Shown here piece after piece: positions 25,254 through 33,524 of a stretch of DNA of 64,000 nt. The position numbers were made by a program, and so were the translations under genes. This stretch comes from Arthrobacter alpinus (GTDB lineage: Bacteria; Actinomycetota; Actinomycetes; Actinomycetales; Micrococcaceae). The stretch covers positions 1,984,001 to 2,048,000 of the forward strand of contig NZ_CP012677.1 of assembly GCF_001294625.1 (NCBI RefSeq). The letters are read 5' to 3'. Every line of letters begins with the position of its first letter. The stretch's first letter is position 1. The notes beneath the pieces are model-generated. The model made no database searches. It had not been told where the DNA came from and worked only from the letters and a program-made list of their open reading frames with translations.

Positions 25254-26117
25254 CTAGCCACTTTCGCGGGGTTTATGTACAGTCGCCGCGAGGGACGGTC
25301 CACACCCCGTGACCACTGTGCCGTCCAGGTCCTCGCTGTGGGCGATGGTGACGGAAAAACCGTGCGCCACCATGATCCCGGCGCTCGCAGCCGCCTGCCG
25401 TGTGCTGGTCTCCATGAGCAAGGAACCTCCGGGGCGCAACCAAGCGGGGGCCTGTGCGGCAATTCTGCCTTGAATCTCAAGCCCGTCGACTCCGCCGTTC
25501 AGCGCCGCATCGGGTTCATGCAGCCTGGCTTCCGCCGGCATGAAAGCGATTTCAGCTGTAGGCACGTAGGGCGCATTTGCCACGATGACATCCACTTTTC
25601 CCCTGAGTCTTGAAGGGATGGCGAGAAATAAGTCACCACAATGGGCGTGCCCCTTGAGTGCTTTGAGGTTGCGTGCAGCACACGCCACCGCAGCGGGGTC
25701 AATGTCGGCAGCGTGCAGTTCCAACGCGCCTCTCTCATGAACCAGGGCTGCGCCGACGGCGCCGCTGCCGCAGCACAGGTCCAAGACAATGGGCAGGCGT
25801 GGCGGCGAACTGCCAGGAGCGCGGTCCCCGGAGCGCAAGACGGCCACGGCCCGCTCCACCAGGAACTCGGTTCGGCGCCTGGGCACAAAAACGCCCGCAG
25901 CTACCGCGATCCGCAGCCCGCGGAACCCCGCCCAGCCCACGATGCATTCCAGTGGAAACCCGGCCACGCGGTGTGCCAGCATCCGGGCCAGTTCCTCCGA
26001 GGTCCCGGCCGCCTCACACAAGATGGCGGCTTCATCCTCCGGGTAGACGCAGCCAGCAGCACGCAAGGCGGCAACAACACTGTCCTCGGCCAAAAACCCA
26101 AGTAGCTCCATGGACAT
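25254..26117 (-). CDS. PrmC/HemK-like N5-glutamine methyltransferase
   Basis: A 287-residue SAM-dependent methyltransferase related to PrmC. The SAM motif I is VLDLCCGSGAVGAAL, and the acceptor motif is NAPYVPT, where PrmC itself has NPPY, so this is the paralogue usually annotated as a putative protein glutamine methyltransferase. An N-terminal helical part carries PLECIVGWAGF, the PrmC-type substrate-docking region. It lies downstream of map on the same strand but is separated from it by a large inverted repeat. Confidence 0.8.
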   Translation of the reverse strand: MSMELLGFLAEDSVVAALRAAGCVYPEDEAAILCEAAGTSEELARMLAHRVAGFPLECIVGWAGFRGLRIAVAAGVFVPRRRTEFLVERAVAVLRSGDRAPGSSPPRLPIVLDLCCGSGAVGAALVHERGALELHAADIDPAAVACAARNLKALKGHAHCGDLFLAIPSRLRGKVDVIVANAPYVPTAEIAFMPAEARLHEPDAALNGGVDGLEIQGRIAAQAPAWLRPGGSLLMETSTRQAAASAGIMVAHGFSVTIAHSEDLDGTVVTGCGPSLAATVHKPRESG

Positions 26118-26150
26118 CAGATTCTAGCGCCCAGACCTGAGCAAGAACCC

Positions 26151-26270
26151 CGCCCGGGGGCCGTTGTGGACAAGAGCTCGCCGCCCGGGGGCCGTTGTGG
26201 TGATGCGAGGCTGGCCGGCCACCCCCGCATCACCACAACGGCCCCCCGGGTCTCGACAGGCTCGACCACC
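26151..26270. repeat. Compound intergenic repeat with long hairpin
   Basis: Between the map stop and the methyltransferase start are three parts. A 19-bp direct repeat (CGCCCGGGGGCCGTTGTGG) sits at 26151-26169 and 26182-26200. A 24/25-bp inverted repeat has arms at 26184-26207 and 26226-26250. Next to it is GGTCTCGACAGGCTCGACC (26249-26267), a sequence I recognise as a common intergenic repeat of Micrococcales. The hairpin could also end map transcription, although no T-run follows. Confidence 0.65.
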
Positions 26271-26286
26271 GGGGAGTGATCGCCAG

Positions 26287-27054
26287 CTAGGGCAGCGTCA
26301 GGATCACGGGCCCGTCGGCGGTGATAGCAATGGTGTGCTCGCTGTGGGCTGCCCGCCTGCCCTTGAGGGAGCGCAGGGTCCAGCCGTCGGCGTCGTGCTG
26401 GTAGTCGTCGTTACCGCCGGCAATCAGCATCGGCTCAATGGCGATGACCAGCCCCTCCACCAGCTTCATGCCCCTGCCGGGCCGCCCCTCGTTGGGGACG
26501 GGCGGCTCCTCGTGCATGGCCCGGCCTATGCCGTGGCCGCCGTGGTCGGCCAACAGTCCGTAGCCGGCGCTGCGGGCCTGCTTCTCAATGGCGTACCCGA
26601 TGTGCCCCATCGTGTTGCCGATCCTGGCCGCGTCGATGCCCCGGGCCAGCGCGGCGTCGGTGGCGGCGATGAGTGCCAGGTCCGCGGCACTTCCCTCCCC
26701 GACGGTGAAGCTGATGGCGGAGTCCCCGCACCAGCCGTCCAGGAAGGCTCCGGCGTCAATGCTGACCAGGTCGCCGTCGGCCAACTTGTACCCGTTGGGG
26801 ATGCCGTGGACGACGGCGTCGTTGACACTGGCGCAGATCACCCCCGGGAAGGGGAGGGGCGCCCAGCGCGGCTGGTAGTTCAAGAAGGCCGGGACAGCGC
26901 CGGCGTCGGCGAAGACGGTGGCGGCAACGGTGTCGAGCTCCCGCAAGCTCACACCGACCGCAGCATGGTTCCTGACGGCCGCCAGCGCCTGCGCCACTAC
27001 CCGCCCGGCTTGGCGCATCACGGCGATTTCGCTTGCTGTCTTGATCTTGCCCAT
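26287..27054 (-). CDS. map: Type I methionine aminopeptidase
   Basis: A 255-residue metalloprotease that removes N-terminal methionine from nascent proteins. Metal ligands are visible: the first Asp in SIDAGAFLDGWCGDSA and the second Asp downstream in it, His in DHGGHGIGRAMHEEP, and the later Glu in AIEPMLIAGG. Length is normal. Deformylase, which acts just before it, is at 36112-36684. Transcribed divergently from the alkylation repair gene 63 bp away. Confidence 0.93.
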   Translation of the reverse strand: MGKIKTASEIAVMRQAGRVVAQALAAVRNHAAVGVSLRELDTVAATVFADAGAVPAFLNYQPRWAPLPFPGVICASVNDAVVHGIPNGYKLADGDLVSIDAGAFLDGWCGDSAISFTVGEGSAADLALIAATDAALARGIDAARIGNTMGHIGYAIEKQARSAGYGLLADHGGHGIGRAMHEEPPVPNEGRPGRGMKLVEGLVIAIEPMLIAGGNDDYQHDADGWTLRSLKGRRAAHSEHTIAITADGPVILTLP

Positions 27055-27116
27055 GGAGGTCCCTTGCTGCCTTGAAGTGTTCCCTCCACAGTACCCAAGG
27101 CCGCTACGCTGTGAAA

Positions 27117-27818
27117 ATGAGGAACGACGCCGTTACCCCCAACCGCTTGTTCCTCGCCGCCCTGCGCCCAACCCTCTCCGAGGTGGCCCTTCCGCAGGAG
27201 GCTGCGGCAATGGCCGCGTACATGAAGTCGTCCATGCCCTTTCTTGGGGTGTCCTGCCCCACGGTGCGCAAAAGTGTCCGGGCCCTGGCCAAGGAGCACC
27301 CTTTTACCGGAGTAGAGCAGCTAGGTGCCACGGTGGTCCAGCTGTGGGCCGGCGCCGAATTTCGGGAAGAGCGCTATGCGGCCATCATGCTCACCGACTC
27401 CCGACTGGCACGGGGCCAGATGCGGCTTCTGCCCTTTTACGCCGGGGTGGTGGAGACCGGGCAATGGTGGGACTATGTGGATTCGGTGGCACCGCGGCTG
27501 TGCGAACTGTTGCAAGCCCACCGGGACGTCATGGACCCACTGCTGCGCGCGTGGAGCACCCACGCCAACTTTTGGTTCCGCCGGGCAGCGATCATCGCCC
27601 AATTGCCGGCGAAGGAATCAACCGACACCGGGCTGCTGCACCAGGTGATTGCGGCGAATCTGGGTGATACGGAGTTCTTCATTCGCAAGGCAATCGGCTG
27701 GGCGCTGCGCCAATACGCCAAGACGGACCCGGACTGGGTGCGTGATTTTGTGACCCGCCACGGCGGGCAGCTCAGTCCACTGTCACGGCGCGAGGCGCTC
27801 AAACACCTCGACGGATAG
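27117..27818 (+). CDS. DNA alkylation repair protein (AlkD-like)
   Basis: A 233-residue all-helical HEAT-like repeat protein of the AlkC/AlkD family. Recognisable pieces are the MPFLGVSCPTVRK start, the WWDYVDSVAPRL helix with its conserved Trp/Asp, FWFRRAAIIAQL, and FFIRKAIGWALRQYA near the C-terminus. Such enzymes remove N3/N7-alkylated purines without base flipping. The ATG at 27117 is chosen over an upstream one in the divergent map leader. Confidence 0.87.
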   Translation: MRNDAVTPNRLFLAALRPTLSEVALPQEAAAMAAYMKSSMPFLGVSCPTVRKSVRALAKEHPFTGVEQLGATVVQLWAGAEFREERYAAIMLTDSRLARGQMRLLPFYAGVVETGQWWDYVDSVAPRLCELLQAHRDVMDPLLRAWSTHANFWFRRAAIIAQLPAKESTDTGLLHQVIAANLGDTEFFIRKAIGWALRQYAKTDPDWVRDFVTRHGGQLSPLSRREALKHLDG

Positions 27819-27840
27819 ATGAGTTGACGCAGCCGTGCAC

Positions 27841-29433
27841 CTATTGGGCCCTTTCGTGTGGGAGCTGCGCCAGCGCACGGCCAGGCATGAACAGCACCCG
27901 CGTTTTCTTGTCCCAGAACATGATGTAGAACGCACCGATCACCGCCACGCTGATGGCCACGGCACGCACCACACCCACGGGAATACCCTGAAAAATACTC
28001 AGCTGGTCCGTCAGGGCAATCAGTGTGAAGAACGCGCTCAAGTATAGAACGCACCGCAGTTGCAGGCCATCTTTGACCCCTGTCACGGCAAAGAAGGCCA
28101 GCAGCCAGAGCATATACCACGGCTGGATCATGGGGGCGAGCAGGACCACGACAGCGAAAGCCCAGGCCATCCGGCGCTGCACGGCCTGCCCGTATCTGTG
28201 TTCCACGGGCAGATCCGGGCCGAGCCCACCAAAGGGTGGCATCGACACCTTGAAGAACGCCAGCGCCATGACGAGCAGGATCGAGGCGACTTGGCCGATA
28301 CTTTGGATGACGTCTGTGGTGGACGCTCCCGCACCGCCAAACAGGGTCACGGCAAAGCCGACAACGTGCGAGAACAAGCCCACAGGCGCATACCAGATCC
28401 AGACGGTGCCGGGTGTTTGCAGCGCAGCCAACCAGCCGAAGCCCAGCCCGTTGACAACGCCCATCGCCGCCATGACACCGGCGGAAATACCCAAGGTGGC
28501 GGCCCACATACCAAACTTTCGCACCCAGCCGGCCTGCGAGCCAGCCCACAGCAAGCCCACAAAAGGCAAGGCGATCAAGGTGATGGGCTTGATCGCGATC
28601 GATGCTGTCACCAAGAGGATCCCGGCTACGGGGTGCTTGATGGATGCGTAGTAGATTCCGGCCACCACCAGGCCCAGCATCAGGGAGTCATTGTGGACGC
28701 TGGCAATGAAGTTGATCAGCAGCACAGGGTTCAGCACCACCAGCCACAGGGCCCGGTTGGGGTTGAAGCCGTGCAGTTCGGCCAGCCTGGGGACGTAGAC
28801 GGCCAGAAGCACCACACCGGCCAGGCTGGCAAGGCGGAACGGAACCAGCGCCAGTTCCGGGCTTCCATTGGCCATCCACACGGCGCCCTGCTCGATCCAC
28901 AGCCACACGGGGCCATAAGGTGTGGGTGCCTCGGTCCAGAGCGTGTCCGGGCCCAACATGAAGTAGTTGCTCAACGCGGAGATGCCGTTGGTGTAAGGGT
29001 CCAGGCCCTGCTGCATGAGCCGGCCCTGGCCAATGTAGGCGTAGGAATCACGGCTAAAAAGTGGAAGGGCCACCATCATCGGCGCAGCCCAGAGCGTCAA
29101 CGCCTTCAGGAGCAGGGGCCGGGAACTCCCGTCCCACTCCCGCAAGTGCTGGGATAGCCGCAACCAGGCACGCAACATCAGCAATGCGCCAACACACAGC
29201 AACACGGTGCACGTGATGACCGCTACTGGTGTGGTTCTGGCCACAATGAAAAGCTGCGTCCGGATCAACGAGGAACTGCTGGCCAGCCAGCCGACCCCAA
29301 AGGATCCGAGCAACAGCATCACGGAACCGGCAAAACCCTGCCAGAGGGCGGAAGTGGCGGTGCCCGCGTGCGCTGGATCCTTGGCTGGCACCTGACTCCT
29401 CAACGCTGGTTCAGCAATACTCCGGCGGCTCAA
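27841..29433 (-). CDS. MptB-type alpha-1,6-mannosyltransferase (GT-C)
   Basis: A 530-residue polytopic membrane glycosyltransferase of the GT-C fold with 12-13 hydrophobic segments. The first extracellular loop has the acidic catalytic motif LFSRDSYAYIGQG, followed by GLDPYTNGISALSNYF and PYGPVWLWI, hallmarks of polyprenol-phosphomannose-dependent MptB enzymes, which extend the mannan core of lipomannan. A second gene of this type lies at 33525-35078, and two GT87-like genes lie between. It is divergent from the first of those. Confidence 0.88.
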   Translation of the reverse strand: MSRRSIAEPALRSQVPAKDPAHAGTATSALWQGFAGSVMLLLGSFGVGWLASSSSLIRTQLFIVARTTPVAVITCTVLLCVGALLMLRAWLRLSQHLREWDGSSRPLLLKALTLWAAPMMVALPLFSRDSYAYIGQGRLMQQGLDPYTNGISALSNYFMLGPDTLWTEAPTPYGPVWLWIEQGAVWMANGSPELALVPFRLASLAGVVLLAVYVPRLAELHGFNPNRALWLVVLNPVLLINFIASVHNDSLMLGLVVAGIYYASIKHPVAGILLVTASIAIKPITLIALPFVGLLWAGSQAGWVRKFGMWAATLGISAGVMAAMGVVNGLGFGWLAALQTPGTVWIWYAPVGLFSHVVGFAVTLFGGAGASTTDVIQSIGQVASILLVMALAFFKVSMPPFGGLGPDLPVEHRYGQAVQRRMAWAFAVVVLLAPMIQPWYMLWLLAFFAVTGVKDGLQLRCVLYLSAFFTLIALTDQLSIFQGIPVGVVRAVAISVAVIGAFYIMFWDKKTRVLFMPGRALAQLPHERAQ

Positions 29434-29599
29434 ACACTCTCTCCTGAACTGTCACTGACCTGTACCATTCGCCGGCCTTTTCAGCACGGGGCGGGTCCAC
29501 GGAACCGTGGATGAAATACCGGCTGCGCTAATATGTATCAAAGCGCGAAGGACACCGCCCTTCGCATTCTACCCAATCACGCTTGAGAAGGATCCAACC

Positions 29600-30973
29600 A
29601 TCTCCACGGACACATTCTTTGCCGCGCTCGCCCGTTTCCGTGACCGGATCCTGCCGGCACCAGCCCAGGCCTGGTTGCGGACCCCGCGAGGACTATGGAG
29701 CGTCTTCGCCGTAGTCCACCTCTTCTTCGTCATCTTTGCAGCGGTTTTGTCGCTGCGCGGCGAGGCCTTTAGCGATACCTTTATCTACCGGGCATGGGCC
29801 GAGGCCGGCTTTGACCCCACCCAGGTCACGGGTCCCAGCCCCTGGGTGTACCCCATCCTGGCGCAGATTCCCATGGCAGTGGCGTACATGTTCGGAAGCG
29901 GTGCGTTCCTGTTCATCTGGGTTTTGATGATCACCATCCTGAACGGCCTGGCCGTGGCAAAGCTGACCAGCTGGGGCAGGAACACCCAGGCCATCCCGGC
30001 CGCACTGTGGTGGATTGGATTCACGGCACTTCTGGGCTGGCTGGGGTTTGCCCGGGTGGACGGTCTCACGGCCCCCATGGTGCTCATCGCACTCTCGATT
30101 GGCGTGGCACAGCCGTTCCTCACATCGGTGATTCTCAGTGTGGCGACCTGGGTCAAGGTCTGGCCCGCCGCCGTCGTGCTGGCGCTTTTGACGGTGGTGA
30201 AGCAACGGGTGCAGGTGATCCTGGCCGGCATGCTGGTCACGGCGTTTGTGGTGGCACTGGCCCTGAGCCTGAACGCGCTGCCCAAGTTGCTGACCTTCCT
30301 GCTGGAACAAGGCGATCGCGGCATGCAACTCGAGGCCACGTTCACCACCCCGTGGCTGTGGATGAGCGTGCTGAACATTGGCGGCGCACGAATGTTCATG
30401 AACCACGACATCAATTCCATGCAGGTCGACGGCCCCGGCACCGAAGTCATGAGCGTGCTGATGCAGCCGCTGCTCGTCCTTGCCGCGTTGGTGGTTGCCG
30501 CACTCATTTTCTGGGCACTGCACACCGGCAAGCGCAAGGGCGGCGCCGACCGTACCGAGCTGTTGCTACTGGGTTCCCTAGCCCTGGCCACCGCCTTTGT
30601 GGTGTTCAACAAGGTGGGTTCACCCCAGTTCATGGTGTGGCTCTCGCCCGCCGTCGCCGTGGGTATGGCATACAACATGAAGGCCTGGCGCGTCCCGGCG
30701 GCAATGCTGATTGGCATCGGGGCCCTCACTTTCCTGGTGTACCCGCTGTTCTACGACGCCCTCTCCCACAACAACCCCGTCATGGCCGCCGTTCTGACGC
30801 TGCGCAACCTGATGCTGGTGCTGCTGTTCATCTGGTCGGTGCGAGCCTTGTTCCTGGCCGGCCGCAAAACAGGCTCCGTTCCCGGGGTTGGGCCAGGAAC
30901 GTCCGCTCAGTCCACGCACGACGGCGCATCCCCCTCCGCGCCCGCCGGCACGGCCACGGGCAAGGAGTCCTAA
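29600..30973 (+). CDS. GT87-like polyprenyl-phosphate mannosyltransferase, probable ATC start
   Basis: A membrane glycosyltransferase of about 457 residues with about ten hydrophobic segments. The first loop carries EAFSDTFIYRAWAEAGF, with the acidic residue expected of GT-C catalysts. Later signatures are SVATWVKVWPAAVV and FNKVGSPQFMVWLSPAVA. It is paralogous to the gene immediately downstream. The first canonical in-frame start is GTG 29507, but it lacks a ribosome-binding site. AGAAGGA is seven bases before an ATC at 29600, where the IST start aligns with the paralogue. I therefore place the start at ATC, as an inference. It probably adds mannose in lipoglycan synthesis. Confidence 0.8.
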   Translation: MSTDTFFAALARFRDRILPAPAQAWLRTPRGLWSVFAVVHLFFVIFAAVLSLRGEAFSDTFIYRAWAEAGFDPTQVTGPSPWVYPILAQIPMAVAYMFGSGAFLFIWVLMITILNGLAVAKLTSWGRNTQAIPAALWWIGFTALLGWLGFARVDGLTAPMVLIALSIGVAQPFLTSVILSVATWVKVWPAAVVLALLTVVKQRVQVILAGMLVTAFVVALALSLNALPKLLTFLLEQGDRGMQLEATFTTPWLWMSVLNIGGARMFMNHDINSMQVDGPGTEVMSVLMQPLLVLAALVVAALIFWALHTGKRKGGADRTELLLLGSLALATAFVVFNKVGSPQFMVWLSPAVAVGMAYNMKAWRVPAAMLIGIGALTFLVYPLFYDALSHNNPVMAAVLTLRNLMLVLLFIWSVRALFLAGRKTGSVPGVGPGTSAQSTHDGASPSAPAGTATGKES

Positions 30974-30974
30974 G

Positions 30975-32294
30975 ATTTCAACGCCCCTCTTCGAGCGGAT
31001 CCTCCAACGCGCCGTCATGGTCCGCAACCGCATCCTCTCCCCCAGTGTCCTGGTCTGGTTCCGTACGCCCGCCAGCGTGTGGTGGGGATTCGCCGCCGTC
31101 CACTTGTTCTTCCTGGCCTGGATGATGAGTTTCATTGTCCATGGCAACACTTTTAGCGACACCGAGCAGTACCGGCAATGGGCGCAGCTGGGCTACAACC
31201 CAGGGGATCTGGGCGACATCATCAGCCCCTGGGTCTATCCGGTGCTGGCCCAGATCCCGATCTTTGCCGCCAACGTCTTTGGCCCTGCGCTGTACCTGCT
31301 GGGCTGGACGTTGATCATCATTGTGCTGGACGCCGTCGGCCTCTTTTACCTGACCCGCGGCCCGCGCGCGCAGCGTGGCATTGCCCCCGCATGGTTTTGG
31401 CTGTTCTTCACCATCTTCATGGGGTATCTGAGCTTTGCCCGCGTGGAAGGCATCACCGCTCCCATAGTGCTCATCGCCCTGCTGTTTGCCGCCGACCGTC
31501 CCGTGGTCGCCGCTGTCCTGCTTTCGGTGGCGACCTGGATCAAGGTCTGGCCCGCCGCCGTCGTCGCGCCCCTGCTGATTGCCAGCGCCCAGCGCGTCCG
31601 CGTGTTGCTGGCCGGCGTGGCTGTCAGCGCCGTCGTGGCCGGGGCAACGGTGCTCACCGGGGCGGGGTCGCACCTGTTCGACTTTGCCATCAACCAGGGC
31701 GAGCGCGGCATGCAGCTCGAGGCGAGCTTCTCCACCCCGTGGGTGTGGCTAAGCGTGCTGAGTATTGGTGGCGCGCAGATAGCGGACAACGTGGCGATCA
31801 ATTCCACCGAGGTGTACGGCCCCGGCGCGGATGTGGCAGCCATGCTGATGCAGCCGCTTCTGATCATCGCCACGGTGGCCGGGGCGCTGCTGATGATCTG
31901 GGCTCTGCGACGTGGCGCCGAGCGCGAGGAACTGCTCCTTGAAGGGTCACTGCTTATGGTCACGGCCTTCATCGTTTTCAACAAGGTGGGCTCACCCCAG
32001 TTCATCATCTGGCTGGCACCGGTAGTCGTTGCCGGCCTCACCCACAACTGGGACCGCTGGAAGGTTCCGGCCACACTTCTGATGGGGATCGCGTTCACCA
32101 CCTTCGTGATCTACCCGCTCTTTTACACCCCGCTGATTCATGCGAACCCCATCATGGCCGCGGTGCTCACCATCCGCAACGTGCTGCTGGTGACGCTTCT
32201 GGTGTGGGCTGTGCGGCGAACCATCGAACTGGGCCGTAAGGCATCGCACGAGAAGGACACCCTAGCCCAGCCACAGACACCAACACCGAGGTAG
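30975..32294 (+). CDS. GT87-like polyprenyl-phosphate mannosyltransferase, probable ATT start
   Basis: A membrane glycosyltransferase of about 439 residues, a close paralogue of the gene before it (NTFSDTEQYRQWAQLGY, SVATWIKVWPAAVV, FNKVGSPQFIIWLAPVVV). AAGGAG, at the end of the upstream gene, is seven bases before an ATT at 30975, and the encoded IST matches the paralogue's start. Canonical alternatives are a TTG at 30888, which would overlap the upstream gene by 86 bp, and an ATG at 31017 without a ribosome-binding site. The two genes form a tandem operon between MptB-type genes. The stop codon lies in the left arm of a 12-bp inverted repeat. Confidence 0.8.
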   Translation: MSTPLFERILQRAVMVRNRILSPSVLVWFRTPASVWWGFAAVHLFFLAWMMSFIVHGNTFSDTEQYRQWAQLGYNPGDLGDIISPWVYPVLAQIPIFAANVFGPALYLLGWTLIIIVLDAVGLFYLTRGPRAQRGIAPAWFWLFFTIFMGYLSFARVEGITAPIVLIALLFAADRPVVAAVLLSVATWIKVWPAAVVAPLLIASAQRVRVLLAGVAVSAVVAGATVLTGAGSHLFDFAINQGERGMQLEASFSTPWVWLSVLSIGGAQIADNVAINSTEVYGPGADVAAMLMQPLLIIATVAGALLMIWALRRGAEREELLLEGSLLMVTAFIVFNKVGSPQFIIWLAPVVVAGLTHNWDRWKVPATLLMGIAFTTFVIYPLFYTPLIHANPIMAAVLTIRNVLLVTLLVWAVRRTIELGRKASHEKDTLAQPQTPTPR

Positions 32295-32354
32295 CCGGAC
32301 CACGCCGACACCGCACCAACGCGGGGCGAGTTTCGGCGCTGACCGGCTACCTCG
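32287..32354. terminator. Possible terminator hairpin after the GT87 pair
   Basis: CGAGGTAGCCGG (32287-32298) and CCGGCTACCTCG (32343-32354) are perfect 12-bp arms around a 44-nt loop that has its own smaller CGCCGA/TCGGCG stem. The left arm includes the stop codon of the GT87 gene. There is no T-run, so a terminator role is uncertain. Confidence 0.35.
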
Positions 32355-32437
32355 CCGTCGCGGACCGGCCGCCAGAGTTATCCACAGATTATAAAATGTG
32401 TCTGGCACAGGAGTACAACTGCCCGCAGTCTTGAAGG

Positions 32438-33440
32438 ATGAACACTTCAGCTGGGCCTAGCGAGGCCACGTTCCCATCCACCGTGACTGGCCTGGGTACC
32501 TCGTTGCGGCTGGTTTCCCGCACCAACCCCGGCCAACCCGAAGAACCCCCAGTCTCGTCTGCCGATTCCAGACTGCTTCGCCTGGCAACACACCTGCCGG
32601 AGAACGAGCACGCCTGGCGCACCCGCCAACTCAGGGATTTGGGGCTCAACGCGGATGCCATCAGCCTACTGGTGCACCAGCGCATCCTCATCAGGGCCCG
32701 CATGGGCTGCTATGTCCGGGCCGCCTACTGGGACAGGTTTGATGGGACGGGTCAGGACCGGTTGAGGATACTGCTGCACGCCCACGCAGCCGTCACCTCC
32801 TAGCCATCGTGGTCCATCTACAGCCATACTTCCGCGGCCAGGCTGCACGAACTGCCCCTGTGGCGTGCTGACCCGTTCATCCACCCCACCCGGTCTGCGA
32901 AGAATTCGACGGGCTGCCTGTAACGAACATATTGCGGACCACCGTGGACTGCGCCCTGACAATGAACTATCAACAAGTCCTGATTCTCATGGACTACGCC
33001 TTGCGCGTCGGTATATCCCGGGCGGCCTTGGAACAGGAGGCCGCCGCATTGAACGGGCACCGGGGTATTCGACTTTTCCGGGCTGCCCTTGACTTTGCCT
33101 GCGCCGATTCCGAGTCGGCAGGTGAGTCAATGACGCGTGAGCTCATCCACGTCTGTGCCATCGAAGCACCGCAGTTGCAGTACAAGCTGTCGACCCGGAA
33201 CGGAAGCTACCGCGCCGATTTCGCCCGGCCCCGGTACAAAGTGATCCTGGAATTCGATGCGAGGGAAAGTACTTCAACTACCGGCCAACCCCACAAGTTC
33301 TCAGGGACGAGCGGAAACGCGAAAACGAGCTGATCGAGCAGGGCTGGACGGTGATCAGGATTGGCTGGACGGACCTGTTCCACGAACACCTCTTCAAGAC
33401 GCGGCCGATGGCGGCGCTGCGCAAGGGTGGCATGAAGTGA
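32438..33440 (+). pseudogene. Broken DUF559/AbiEi-like protein
   Basis: Homologous pieces occur in three frames. The first (32438-32803) has HAWRTRQLRDLGLNADAISL and RARMGCYVRA, the N-terminal wing of AbiEi-type proteins. A second frame has AARLHELPLWRADPFIH, and a third (from 32932) has TTVDCALTMNYQQVLILMDY and YRADFARPRYKVILEFD. The last change gives ERKRENELIEQGWTVIRIGW, the DUF559 restriction-endonuclease-like end, up to TGA at 33440. With three frame changes it is not functional. A DnaA-box-like TTATCCACA lies upstream at 32378-32386. Confidence 0.75.
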
Positions 33441-33524
33441 GGGTTTTCCTGGCGAACCTTCTGCGAGTCAGCGGGTCCGCGCCCAGACCGTCCCGGCCGT
33501 GGGTAGGTAATCGGCGCGCACCGG

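Noticed and set aside
26151..26200. The direct repeat as the start of a CRISPR array
   Set aside because: Only two copies, a 12-bp spacer and no cas genes. It is part of a hairpin repeat.
26164..27075. A 303-codon plus-strand frame across map
   Set aside because: Antisense to an unambiguous methionine aminopeptidase with all metal ligands.
28060..29157. A 365-codon plus-strand frame inside the first MptB-type gene
   Set aside because: Its sequence is His/Gln/Gly-rich, as expected of the reverse strand of a membrane protein gene. No family features.
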